DNA of 64,000 bases from Sphaerochaeta sp. (GTDB taxonomy: Bacteria; Spirochaetota; Spirochaetia; Sphaerochaetales; Sphaerochaetaceae): assembly GCA_018399495.1 (NCBI GenBank), contig JAGYOG010000007.1, forward strand, positions 27,029 to 91,028. Direction: 5' to 3'. Below are positions 44,378 to 53,167 of this stretch, piece by piece (positions within the stretch are counted from its first letter, which is position 1; every line of letters begins with the position of its first letter). The position numbers were made by a program, and so were the translations under genes. The notes under the pieces were generated by a model. That model made no database searches. It saw nothing but the letters and a program-made list of their open reading frames with translations, and had not been told where the DNA came from.

Positions 44378-44406
44378 ACAATAGCTGAGTGTCTCTCTTT
44401 TGTCAA
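44378..44406 (-). promoter_or_regulatory. Promoter for rlmI, probably leaderless
   Basis: Minus strand TTGACA (44406-44401), 17-base spacer, TATTGT (44383-44378), six bases, then ATG at 44371. The -35 is a perfect match. There is no room for a Shine-Dalgarno sequence downstream of the expected start. Confidence 0.7.
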
Positions 44407-44438
44407 AACGTAGAGTCTTTCTTTTGTTAATTCGTTTG

Positions 44439-44468
44439 TTGACTTGCCACCACACTATGTTCGATAAT
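44439..44468 (+). promoter_or_regulatory. Promoter for the HAD gene, probably leaderless
   Basis: TTGACT (44439-44444), 18-base spacer, GATAAT (44463-44468), six bases, then ATG at 44475. Both hexamers match consensus at five of six positions. Confidence 0.68.
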
Positions 44469-44474
44469 GGCGAT

Positions 44475-45152
44475 ATGTTGAAACCGTTGCCCAAAGCAAT
44501 TCTCTTTGATATGGACGGTACCCTCATTGATACCATCGAGGATATTCGTAGTGCTTTCAATGCAACTCTCTCCTTGGAGAGTTTGCCTCCGCTCTCGGCC
44601 ACCTTGACGAAGCAGGTAGTGGGGCGTGGGCTCTACAATGCACTCAAGGGCGCTCTCGCGTACTATAACCATCCTGTCGATGAATCTCGGTTTGCGTTCC
44701 TCTATCAGTTCATGATGGATTATTATCAAGCCCATTACGCCGATAAGAGTCACCCCTATGAGGGGATCTTTCCATTTCTTGAGAGATTAGAATCCTTAGG
44801 GATTCCTATTGGGATACTATCCAACAAAGAGGATGTGCTCACGCAAAAGATTGCCAAACAGATACTTCCTCAATTCTCTTTTGCTTCAGTGAGAGGCATG
44901 GTAGAAGGTTCTCCCAGAAAGCCTGATCGTTATGCCATAGATCTTTTTTGTGCTCAACAGGGTGTAAACGTAGGTGAACTCTGCTACATTGGGGATAGCG
45001 AAGTAGATTACCAAACTGCCCAGAATGCTGGGTGTTCTCATATTTTGGTCTCGTGGGGATTCAGACCAAAGGAAGAACTGCAAGCACTCACTAGCGCTGT
45101 GGTTGTCGATACGATAGATGAATTGGAGGATGCAATCTATGGCGTACAATGA
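44475..45152 (+). CDS. HAD-family phosphatase, phosphoglycolate phosphatase-like
   Basis: A 225-residue HAD hydrolase: motif I ILFDMDGTLIDT with the nucleophile near residue 12, motif II GILSNKED, the lysine in SPRKPDRYA, and motif IV YIGDSEVDYQTAQNAG. The start at 44475 coincides with the predicted transcription start of a strong promoter; the alternative ATG at 44457 lies between the -35 and -10 and so would not be transcribed from it. It overlaps the phosphohexomutase gene by 14 bases, so the two are probably co-expressed. The substrate is unknown; PGP-like activity is the default guess. Confidence 0.85.
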   Translation: MLKPLPKAILFDMDGTLIDTIEDIRSAFNATLSLESLPPLSATLTKQVVGRGLYNALKGALAYYNHPVDESRFAFLYQFMMDYYQAHYADKSHPYEGIFPFLERLESLGIPIGILSNKEDVLTQKIAKQILPQFSFASVRGMVEGSPRKPDRYAIDLFCAQQGVNVGELCYIGDSEVDYQTAQNAGCSHILVSWGFRPKEELQALTSAVVVDTIDELEDAIYGVQ

Positions 45153-46851
45153 GAAAGCTCTGAGAAGCAAGGCAGAAGCATATCTGCAGGCAGAGGACCA
45201 GCAAGTATTCAGGGAAGCTGTAGAACAGGAACTTGCCAGTGGTAACTGGGATGCGTTGTATGATCGCTTTTATACCAGTCTTTCCTTCGGTACTGCAGGG
45301 ATGCGTGGCGTCATTGGAGGGGGAACCAACCGTATAAACACCTACATGATCCGTAAGGTGACCCAGGGATTGAGTGAGTATCTCTGTGAAACTTCCACCA
45401 ATCCTTCAGTAGTCATCGCTTATGACAGTCGCAACTACAGCGACCTATTTGCAAATGAAGCAGCACTGGTACTCGCTGCAAACGGAGTCTCAGTTTTCTT
45501 GTATCCGGTACTGCACCCCGTGCCGATGCTCAGTTTCGCCGTTCGTTATTTACAAACTACAGCAGGCATCGTTATTACTGCGAGCCATAATCCAGCGCAG
45601 TACAACGGCTATAAAGTGTACTGGAAGGATGGGGGACAGGTAACGCCTCCTCATGATTTTGGAATTGCTGAGCGTGCCAATGCAGTGAAAGCAAAGGATA
45701 TCAAGAAAATTAGTGCTGAAAATGCCCGCTCGAAAGGATTGCTTGTGCCTGTCCCTGAGAAAGTGGACCAAGCATACTTTCATATGGCGCTACATAATCT
45801 CAGGCGTCCAGCTTTGGTGCAGGACAATCCTATTACTGTGGTGTACACCCCATTGCATGGCTCAGGCAATCTTCCATTGCAACACCTGCTCTCCCAGGTG
45901 GGGATTAAGTGTGTGGTAGTGGAGGAACAAAAAGAGCCTGACGGTAATTTCCCCACCGTTCCGTTGCCGAATCCGGAACATCCCGAGGCAATGAAGATGG
46001 CTCTTGAGCTTGCTGAGCAAGAAAAAGCTGATATAGTTCTGGGGACCGATCCTGATGCAGATCGGCTGGGAATTGCCATTCCACTTTCTGAGAAGAAGGA
46101 TGCTTATCATCTGCTTTCAGGTAATCAGATAGCTACCTTACTTGCCGATTATCTGATGGAAGCCGATGGAAAGAAACAAATTAAGAAAACCCCTCTGGTG
46201 GTAAAGAGTCTGGTTACCACAGACTTGGTGAAACGCATAGTCCAGAGTCAAGGGGGACGATGCAAGGATGTCCTTACCGGTTTCAAGTATATTGCCGAGG
46301 AAATAGCATCTCTTGAAGGCACGAAGGGCGAGCATGAATATTTTCTGTTCGGGTGTGAGGAGAGCTATGGATACTTGACACTTCCCCAAGTACGTGACAA
46401 GGATGCCATAAGCAGCGCTTTGATGAGTGTTGAGATGATGTGTCACTGGTCCAGCAAGGGTCTGACCCTACAGGATAGATTGGATCAGATTTACGAGAAA
46501 TGGGGGTTCTCTACAGAAGCAGTCTTTGCAAAAGACTATGAAGGAGCCTCAGGGAAAAAGAAGATGGCTCAGATAATGGCCGGACTACGAGAACTTAGTG
46601 TAGGTGATGAACTAGCTGGGCATAAGATAATCAGCAAGCAGGATTTGCTTGATGGGAAACAAACAGAATTTCCTCCTAGTGATGTGCTCATCCTCTTCCT
46701 TGAGGGTGGAGATAAGATTGTAGTCAGACCAAGTGGAACTGAACCAAAGATCAAATACTACTTTTTCTTTACTGCGGATGGAATAGACCGGACTGAGTTT
46801 GAACAGAACTTGGGTAAACGGATAGATGCATATAAGGCGGCACTCTCGTGA
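45139..46851 (+). CDS. Phosphoglucomutase/phosphomannomutase (alpha-D-phosphohexomutase)
   Basis: A 570-residue phosphohexomutase of the long PgmA/YbbT type. The phosphoserine loop is ITASHNPAQYNGYKVYW, the metal-binding loop is GTDPDADRLG, the sugar loop is CEESYGY, and the phosphate-binding C-terminus is VVRPSGTEPKIKYYF. It interconverts hexose 1- and 6-phosphates and so supplies sugar nucleotides for the cell envelope or polysaccharide. The ATG at 45139 has GGAGG 10 bases upstream within the end of the HAD gene; a start at 45118 would be ahead of that site. Confidence 0.93.
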   Translation: MAYNEKALRSKAEAYLQAEDQQVFREAVEQELASGNWDALYDRFYTSLSFGTAGMRGVIGGGTNRINTYMIRKVTQGLSEYLCETSTNPSVVIAYDSRNYSDLFANEAALVLAANGVSVFLYPVLHPVPMLSFAVRYLQTTAGIVITASHNPAQYNGYKVYWKDGGQVTPPHDFGIAERANAVKAKDIKKISAENARSKGLLVPVPEKVDQAYFHMALHNLRRPALVQDNPITVVYTPLHGSGNLPLQHLLSQVGIKCVVVEEQKEPDGNFPTVPLPNPEHPEAMKMALELAEQEKADIVLGTDPDADRLGIAIPLSEKKDAYHLLSGNQIATLLADYLMEADGKKQIKKTPLVVKSLVTTDLVKRIVQSQGGRCKDVLTGFKYIAEEIASLEGTKGEHEYFLFGCEESYGYLTLPQVRDKDAISSALMSVEMMCHWSSKGLTLQDRLDQIYEKWGFSTEAVFAKDYEGASGKKKMAQIMAGLRELSVGDELAGHKIISKQDLLDGKQTEFPPSDVLILFLEGGDKIVVRPSGTEPKIKYYFFFTADGIDRTEFEQNLGKRIDAYKAALS

Positions 46852-47621
46852 TTACTTGCTATTTACTGCAACGACAGAATAAGGAAAACCTCTCGCTCTC
46901 TCCCTACCTTGATGTCACTCGGGTAGGGCATTGGAGTGAGGATGAGCAGGTTGTGCTCAAGAGTAGTGGAATGTTGACCAAGGAGCAGCAGGATGAAGTT
47001 TCCTACGCGCTCTATGCAGCTATTGATTTCAGCGTAGATCGTTGGATTCAGAACAAGCAATACATCCCAAGATTGTTGATTTCAGCGGTAGTGTTCACAG
47101 TTTCGTATTTCTTCATGTCACTTGCGATAAGGGACCCCATACCCATGGTTGATGAATTACTCATCAGTGGTGGTTTGGTGTTGCTTGCATGGAACTACCT
47201 TGCAAAACGGGATACCCGTTCCTCTGTTGCACAGAGAAGGCGCTATGAACTGAAATTGCGCTGTGGGGAACGTGAGCAGGAAATTGATGAACAACTGTTT
47301 GCTGTTGAATCGTTCCTTGATGAAGCTTCTTCTGAAGACCCTCTGGATCTCTGTAATACCTTGGCATTGGTCTCCTCCGAACCGCTTAAGCCGATTAGTT
47401 ATGAAGGATCGAATGAGACCCTCAAAGAGATTGGTGAGTTATTGGCACGGTATTTTCGTATCTACAATAAGAATCTTTATAGAACTGCATTAAAAGTCCA
47501 TAATATACGGCTGCAACGCAGAAAAGATGAACGTCTTGCTGCTCGTTTATTTCATCAAAGCATGCAGAAACGACTTGATATAGGTCTGCTCGCCTTGATG
47601 GTCTCACTCATGGAGCTATAG
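46848..47621 (+). CDS. Membrane protein of unknown function
   Basis: A 257-residue protein not recognised. Its GTG overlaps the mutase stop (GTGA), indicating coupling. Residues 1-70 are soluble, two membrane helices lie near 73-94 (RLLISAVVFTVSYFFMSLAI) and 103-119 (ELLISGGLVLLAWNYLA), and the rest is a charged, helical cytoplasmic domain (KRDTRSSVAQRRRYELKLR onward). The layout, soluble-hairpin-soluble, is like that of the unknown protein at 39097, but I see no sequence similarity. It precedes the comEC-like gene. Confidence 0.6.
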   Translation: MITCYLLQRQNKENLSLSPYLDVTRVGHWSEDEQVVLKSSGMLTKEQQDEVSYALYAAIDFSVDRWIQNKQYIPRLLISAVVFTVSYFFMSLAIRDPIPMVDELLISGGLVLLAWNYLAKRDTRSSVAQRRRYELKLRCGEREQEIDEQLFAVESFLDEASSEDPLDLCNTLALVSSEPLKPISYEGSNETLKEIGELLARYFRIYNKNLYRTALKVHNIRLQRRKDERLAARLFHQSMQKRLDIGLLALMVSLMEL

Positions 47622-47658
47622 CTGAAGCAGAACTCAGTTTGATTGGTCTTCCTATGGC

Positions 47659-49137
47659 ATGGAAGATCTCCTCCATCCATTAAAATTATTACTCCCCTTG
47701 TTCACGCTGGCAATTTATCTTGCTTGTTGTGGGTCGTGTCTCTTCTCATATCCTCTTCAGGTGGGTTTGGCATTAGGGGCCTTGGCAATCATGGCTATTC
47801 CTTTTTTTCCGACTTGCACCAAGAGTCTCATGCTGCTGTTATGTTTTGTGTACTGCTTTTTCCTGCTACTTGCCAGAGGGGTGACCAGCAGTGCCATGGT
47901 TTTTGCCTTTCCTCAAAGCAGAATTGTAAAACTGAAAGGAAGATTGCAAGAAGATTCATCACTGTCCCGCACCGGCGATCAATTTTTGCGGCTCTCTTTG
48001 GAGAGGTGTACGACCAAGAGCGGGTATCAGGGAAGTGCTTCAGGTATTGTCCCTGTGCTGGTTCCTGTAGAGGATGTTCTGGTAGCCTCTAGTGATGTCC
48101 AGGTTTGGGGTCAGTGGGACGATACAGGGAAAATTCTCTACGCTGATGGCATACAAGTACTTGGCATTTCTCGTGTAGCAATTGGTCGTCGTGCATTGCT
48201 AGAAACTTTACAGAGACGCTTGGAAAAAACCATTGGGGATGTAGAGGTCCGAAGTCTTGCTTCCATGTTGCTCTTGGGTCAGTTGAGCAGTGAGTCCTTC
48301 TTGCTCAAGGATAAGGCGATTAGTTGTGGATGTGCTCATACCCTTGCCCTCTCAGGAATGCATCTGCACTTTTTCCTCCTGCTTGCGGGCATAGGGTGCA
48401 AGCGTCTGTTTGGCCCCTTCTGGGGCAACCGTTTTGCCTGCATTATTCCCTGTGTATACGTGTTGGCTGTAGGGCCAAAACCTTCTCTTCTACGTGCTTT
48501 AGGCATGTATGTATTTCAGTTGGCCCCATTTTCGAAACGCTTTTCCCTGCTTGTTCCTTTTTATCTTACTGGTTTTCTCCAAGTATGGCTCTTCCCGTCT
48601 TCCGTTATGAGTTTTGCCTTTCTCTATAGCTATGGGGCCTTTGCCATGATTCTTTTTGGGATTGGCCTTCCTCCCATTCCCCTGTTGACTACGGCACTTG
48701 CAATTATTGGAACCGGACCTGCCACTCTATTGCTTACAGGGGCTTGGAATCCAGCAGGTTTGCTGTACAGTGTCCCTGCAACACTCCTGATCAATCTCGC
48801 AATGCTGTTCAGTTTACTCACATTTTTGTTTGGATCCGGGGTTTCCTATCCCCTTGTCTTGGTCTATCGGGGAATGGATGCATTGTTTACGTTTGGTACT
48901 GAGAAGCCATGGATGTTGTCGTGGAGGACCTATGTGCTCTTTGTGCTCCTTCTGTTGACCACGCTTGTAGCAATTGGCTATGCTAAGCGGGTCTTGCAAA
49001 CAAAAAGAAGGAGAGAGTATGCGTTGGAACTTTGCCTACGATTCGCCACATGCAATCAGCGAGTTGTTGCAGAGAGAGGGATTGGCGATGACCAAGAAAT
49101 TTGGACAGAACTTTCTACTCTCGAAACCGGTACGTGA
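47659..49137 (+). CDS. ComEC/Rec2-family membrane protein
   Basis: A 492-residue polytopic membrane protein. The competence-domain signature HTLALSGMHL near residues 228-237 is preceded by the LASMLLLGQ segment and followed by about eight helices; the N-terminal DUF4131-like part holds the extracellular domain with an OB-like GRLQEDSSLS region. The C-terminal beta-lactamase-like domain of full ComEC is absent, so this is the short form. It is the candidate DNA-uptake channel, but no other competence gene is in the window. The last 119 bases overlap rsmA in another frame, so the final 40 residues may be an artefact of an indel. Confidence 0.8.
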   Translation: MEDLLHPLKLLLPLFTLAIYLACCGSCLFSYPLQVGLALGALAIMAIPFFPTCTKSLMLLLCFVYCFFLLLARGVTSSAMVFAFPQSRIVKLKGRLQEDSSLSRTGDQFLRLSLERCTTKSGYQGSASGIVPVLVPVEDVLVASSDVQVWGQWDDTGKILYADGIQVLGISRVAIGRRALLETLQRRLEKTIGDVEVRSLASMLLLGQLSSESFLLKDKAISCGCAHTLALSGMHLHFFLLLAGIGCKRLFGPFWGNRFACIIPCVYVLAVGPKPSLLRALGMYVFQLAPFSKRFSLLVPFYLTGFLQVWLFPSSVMSFAFLYSYGAFAMILFGIGLPPIPLLTTALAIIGTGPATLLLTGAWNPAGLLYSVPATLLINLAMLFSLLTFLFGSGVSYPLVLVYRGMDALFTFGTEKPWMLSWRTYVLFVLLLLTTLVAIGYAKRVLQTKRRREYALELCLRFATCNQRVVAERGIGDDQEIWTELSTLETGT

Positions 49138-49897
49138 ACGTATTGTTTCACTCCTTGAGCCTCTTGAGAAAACCACGGTTTGGGAAGTCGGCCCTGGAAT
49201 TGGCTCGCTTACAACAGTTCTTCTGGAAAGAGGGGCAGCAGTAACAGCTTTCGAGATTGACCACGGGTTCTGCCGAATACTGAGAGAGCATGCCTTTGGT
49301 GAAGATACATCTTTCCATCTTGTTGAGGGGGATGTCTTGAAGACTCTCCCAAAGGTCTTTGGGCAACAGTCTTTACCTGGACGAATCTGTGGTAATCTTC
49401 CCTATAATGTAGGATCGGTTGTGATTGCTAAAATTCTGGAGGGAGGATACCGTATCCCACAGATGGTATTTACGTTGCAGAAAGAAGTAGTGGATCGTCT
49501 TTGTGCATCCCAAGGATCCAAGATGTGGTCATCTTTCTCACTCCTGGCCCAGATGGATTATGAGGTAACCCAATCGTTTGTCATCAATGCAGGAGCTTTT
49601 TTCCCAAAACCGAATGTTACCAGCAGTGTAGTGCATTTCTCACTGCGGCAAGAGAGCCTGGTCAAGGATGAACTTCGCACGAGTTTCCTGTTGGTTATCA
49701 GGGACTTGTTTGCCCAACGCAGAAAGACAGTGAAAAACAATCTGTTGGGTGGAAAGATTGGAGCACAATTGGGTAAGGAAGGGGTGGTCTCAATGCTTGC
49801 AGAGAGCAATGTTGATCCGTCACTCAGAGCAGAAGCACTTTCCTGGGCTCAGTTTTTGGCCCTCAGTGAGACTTTCTCCAGCTATCAAGCCAGGTAA
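49019..49897 (+). CDS. rsmA: 16S rRNA dimethyladenosine transferase
   Basis: A 292-residue KsgA/RsmA enzyme that dimethylates two adenines near the 3' end of 16S rRNA during small-subunit assembly. Motifs: KKFGQNFLLSKPV at the N-terminus, SAM motif I VWEVGPGIGSLT, acidic FEIDHG, catalytic GNLPYNVGS (NLPY), and the C-terminal FAQRRKTVKNN. The ATG at 49019 has AAGGAGAG upstream; starts further upstream would lie deeper inside comEC. The 3' end overlaps the convergent MATE remnant by 35 bases. Confidence 0.93.
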   Translation: MRWNFAYDSPHAISELLQREGLAMTKKFGQNFLLSKPVRERIVSLLEPLEKTTVWEVGPGIGSLTTVLLERGAAVTAFEIDHGFCRILREHAFGEDTSFHLVEGDVLKTLPKVFGQQSLPGRICGNLPYNVGSVVIAKILEGGYRIPQMVFTLQKEVVDRLCASQGSKMWSSFSLLAQMDYEVTQSFVINAGAFFPKPNVTSSVVHFSLRQESLVKDELRTSFLLVIRDLFAQRRKTVKNNLLGGKIGAQLGKEGVVSMLAESNVDPSLRAEALSWAQFLALSETFSSYQAR

Positions 49898-51183
49898 ATC
49901 GGCGGTATCGCACAAGGCAGATGATTCCCCTGATATTCAAGTCGGTTACCATCGCAAGCCAGATACCCAGGAGTCCAAGACTAGTCGTTTTAAGCAGTAA
50001 GTAGGCAAGGGAAAGTCGGATCAACCACATTCCGGTAACCGCGATATGAAATGGTCCCTTGGTATCTCCCGCACCGCGGAGTACTCCAAAACCAGAATGG
50101 AGAGGCCGAAGGCGGGCTCAGCAAAGGCTTCCAGACGTAAGACTCGTGATCCAAGTGCAATAATCTGTGCATCACGAGTGAAAAAACTCATTAACAGTGG
50201 AGCGAATAGGTAGAGAATGACCCCCATGAGTGTCATAAGGAGTGTACCCATCGCTACACAGGTACTGGCAAACCTGCGGGCAAGTTGTTTGTCTTCGCTG
50301 CCCAGTGACTGAGCTACCAGTGTGGTGGCTGCGGTTGCAAATCCGCTTGCCGGCAAGTAGGTCATGGATTCTGCATTGATTGCCAAGAAGTGTGCAGCAA
50401 TGGCAGTGGTTCCCAAGGTACCTACCATTTTTGTGTAGACAATCTGTCCGAATGAAAGTGTCGAACGTTCAATGGCCATCGGGAGGGCAAGATGGAGCAG
50501 CTCCCTAGAATCTTGGTGTCGATCTTCCATTTTTCTTTCAGTGAGAGCCGAATCGGGTTGCTTGTGGTAAGCAGTATGATAAAAGGAGCAGGCCGGTGAT
50601 GGTACAGCTGATGGTGGTTGCCATAGCAGCACCCTTCACTCGAGCCCAAGGCCAGGAATACTCACAACTCACAATGGGATGCTTGGGAAGATAAAGAAGA
50701 GATTCAAGATACTATTCATAAGATTGTTTAAGCCATTGAGATAGAGCGGGGTTCTAGAGTCTCCACTGAGGGCTGATGAGAATCATAAGCAGGTTTGGAA
50801 AATACCCCAATGCGATGTAGTGAAAGTATTGTTGCGCTAATGGTTTTACTGATGCCTCTGCTCCTATCCAAGAGGGAAGCTGCCTTGCAATGATAAGAAA
50901 GATGAATGTCAGGAATATTCCAAAAAGAGAGGATAGGATTGCCTGTCGGGTGATAAGACGAGCCCGATCTGTTTTGCCGCTGCCAAGATTGCGTGCCATC
51001 AGCACAGCGAAGCCAATGGCAAATGCGTTCATCCATCCATTGACCAACCATTGCGGTATCGACATAGGTAACGGTAACTTGCAGGAACTGTTCGAGGATA
51101 GTAGGCCAGGCGAGTGTCCAGATTATGGTTCTCGCAGGAAGTGATCGATCGAGAAGATTCGGTGGTTTTGCGCTTTTAAGCAT
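49863..51183 (-). pseudogene. MATE-family efflux transporter, several frameshifts
   Basis: Stitched minus-strand frames give a MATE transporter of about 440 residues: LLDRSLPARTIIWTLAWPTILEQFLQ at the start (helix 1, read in two parts), then VTYVDTAMVGQW, NAFAIGFAVLMARNLGSG, a second half opening with LALPMAIERSTLSFGQIVY, GFATAATTLVAQSLG, and the end GAGDTKGPFHIAVTGMW to a TGA at 49865-49863. At least four frame changes are required. The protein sequence is otherwise well conserved along its length, so decay must be very recent or the breaks are sequence errors. It would export drugs or metabolites using Na+ or H+. Confidence 0.75.
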
Positions 51184-51239
51184 CCATAGTCTACCCTTAG
51201 AGATGATGCGATCGTAGAGAAAAGTATGGAACGTAACAA

Positions 51240-51263
51240 GGGCGGGTAGTAAAAACCCCGCCC
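51240..51263 (-). terminator. Terminator after pta
   Basis: GGGCGGG (51240-51246) pairs with CCCGCCC (51257-51263) around a 10-base loop, just after the pta stop on the minus strand, followed by CTTGTTAC with only a modest T content. Confidence 0.6.
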
Positions 51264-51272
51264 TGTTTAGTG

Positions 51273-52269
51273 CTAGTTGCTTGCTGACTGTGCGAGTGTG
51301 ATTGCACTGGTCACCACGATATCCTCAACAGAGCATCCACGGCTGAGGTCGCTGATCGGCTTGGCAAATCCCTGAGGATTGGGCCATATGCTTCAGCCCA
51401 GCGAGACGCTGTACCAGCTTGTAGCCGATGTTTCCTGCCTGAGGTCTGGGAAGATCAATGTGTTGGCACCACCTGCAACCTTTGAGTCTGGAGCCTTGCT
51501 CTTTGCGACGCTGGGAACGATGGCTGCATCAAGCTGTAATTCTCCGTCGATCTGCAACTCAGGAAGTTTTGCCTTTACCAGGTTGGTTGCAGTAACCACC
51601 TTGTCGACCAAATCGCCTTTGCTGAGCCTCCTTGTTGAGTAACTGAGCATGGCAACCTTTGCCTCAGTATTGAGGAAGGTCTTGCAGGAGGGCGGAAGCT
51701 TCGGCAATCTCAGCCAACTGTTCTGCCGTTGGGTTGGGAATGGTGGCACAGTCAGCAAAGATGAATGAGCCGTTCGCCCCATATTCATTCTTGTCAGTCG
51801 CCATAACGAAGCAGGAAGATGCAAACTTGATTCCAGGCTTGGTCTTGATGATCTGGAAGGCAGCGAGCAGTACGTTTCCTGTGGTGTTCTCAGCGCCGGC
51901 AACCATTGCATCTGCCTTTCCCGTGCGGACCATCATGGCTCCCCAGCGAAGTGGGTCTATAATGCCCTCGTATGATTCCTCTTCGCTCATGCCTTTATGC
52001 TTACGAAGCTCATGGTATTCCTTGGCAAAAGCATCACGGTCTTTACTGGAAGATGGGTCTACAATGGAAATACCATCAAGAGAAATGGTTACTGCATCCG
52101 CAGCTTTCTTGACTGCATCAACTGCTCCGATCAGGATGACTGATTTAGCAAGTTTTTCATCGATAATCTTTCGTGCGGCTTGGATGGTTCTGCTCTCCGT
52201 TCCCTCAGCCAGGACAAGATTTTTCTGGGCCTCAATTGCTTGGGCCTTCATTTTTTCTGCAAACGTCAT
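51273..52269 (-). pseudogene. pta: Phosphate acetyltransferase, frameshifted
   Basis: Minus-strand frames combine to a full-length Pta of about 332 residues without the extra N-terminal domain. The first 200 residues (52269-51664) are intact: NLVLAEGTESRTIQAARKI, DPLRWGAMMVRTGKADAMVAG, FASSCFVMATDKNEYG, FADCATIPNPTAEQLAEIA. After a break near 51690 another frame gives VAMLSYSTRRLSKGD, GELQLDAAIVPSVAKSKAP, GANTLIFPDL, and after a further break near 51400 the end NPQGFAKPISDLSRGC to SITLAQSASN-like residues and a TAG. It interconverts acetyl-CoA and acetyl phosphate. No ackA is nearby. AGGAG precedes the ATG. Active-site residues are kept. Confidence 0.82.
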
Positions 52270-52381
52270 GGTTATGCTCCTTGACAGGTTAGATTAGGTA
52301 ATACCGACTAAGTGTATCACGTTAGAATATCTTAGAAAAGGCTCGATTTTGGCTCAATTCAGGAACATCACAGTGTCCTTC

Positions 52382-52410
52382 TTGCCCGTTTGTTTGCTTT
52401 CCAGTACAAT
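52382..52410 (+). promoter_or_regulatory. Promoter for the prephenate-dehydrogenase-like gene, probably leaderless
   Basis: TTGCCC (52382-52387), 17-base spacer, TACAAT (52405-52410), seven bases, then ATG at 52418. No Shine-Dalgarno sequence lies between. Confidence 0.5.
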
Positions 52411-52417
52411 GCGGTTC

Positions 52418-53167
52418 ATGAAAGAGAGCATGCGTATCGGAGTATACGGCCTGGGACGATTTGGTTCCTTCTGGGCCAAGGAATTAGCTGACCATGGGTT
52501 TGAGGTTATCGCCTATAGTAGGCGAAGTAAAACCGTTCCCCCAGGGGTTCGTCTCGGAACAGAGGAGGAAGTCCTTACCTGTTCAGCCCTGTTCTACTGT
52601 GTTTCCATCAGCGCCTTCAAGGACGTCCTATCACGTACCGCAGAAAGCATCGGAAAGGACACCGTGGTGATGGATACTTGCTCGGTAAAGCTGTACCCGG
52701 CCAAGGTCATGCAAGAGTTGCTTCCTCCTACTGTGCAAAGCATTGCAACCCATCCAATGTTTGGCCCTGATTCCGGCAAGAACGGAGTGATGGGTCTCCC
52801 CTTGGTAATCTGTCCGGTTAATTGCAAACAGGATACGCTTTCCTGGTGGGTGGATGAATTTACACGCTGGGGACTTGATGTTATGCGCATGAGTTGTGAC
52901 CAACACGACCGTGAGGCTGCCTGGTCACAGGGAATCACCCACTTTGTGGGGCGAACGCTCTCTGAACTCTCCCTTGGTGATACCAAATTGGCGACCAAGG
53001 GATACAGGACCCTCATGAGTGTTGTGGAGCAGACCTGCAATGACCCCATGCAACTGTTCTATGACCTGCAACGCTACAATCCGTATGCAAGACAGATGCG
53101 TATGGGGCTTAAGGGAGCCCTCGATACCGTCATGGAGGTTCTGAAGACACAGGAGGAACGTGAGTGA
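52418..53167 (+). CDS. Prephenate dehydrogenase-like protein (TyrA family)
   Basis: A 249-residue NAD(P)-dependent enzyme. The nucleotide-binding motif GVYGLGRFGSFWA lies near residues 7-19, followed by MDTCSVKLYP, the THPMFGPDSG motif with the catalytic-region histidine, and a helical half containing a second conserved histidine (ITHFVGRTL). It would oxidise prephenate to hydroxyphenylpyruvate for tyrosine synthesis, or arogenate. The start is placed at 52418 because of the promoter position; ATG codons at 52409 and 52430 are alternatives. The stop overlaps the mtaB GTG. Confidence 0.78.
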   Translation: MKESMRIGVYGLGRFGSFWAKELADHGFEVIAYSRRSKTVPPGVRLGTEEEVLTCSALFYCVSISAFKDVLSRTAESIGKDTVVMDTCSVKLYPAKVMQELLPPTVQSIATHPMFGPDSGKNGVMGLPLVICPVNCKQDTLSWWVDEFTRWGLDVMRMSCDQHDREAAWSQGITHFVGRTLSELSLGDTKLATKGYRTLMSVVEQTCNDPMQLFYDLQRYNPYARQMRMGLKGALDTVMEVLKTQEERE

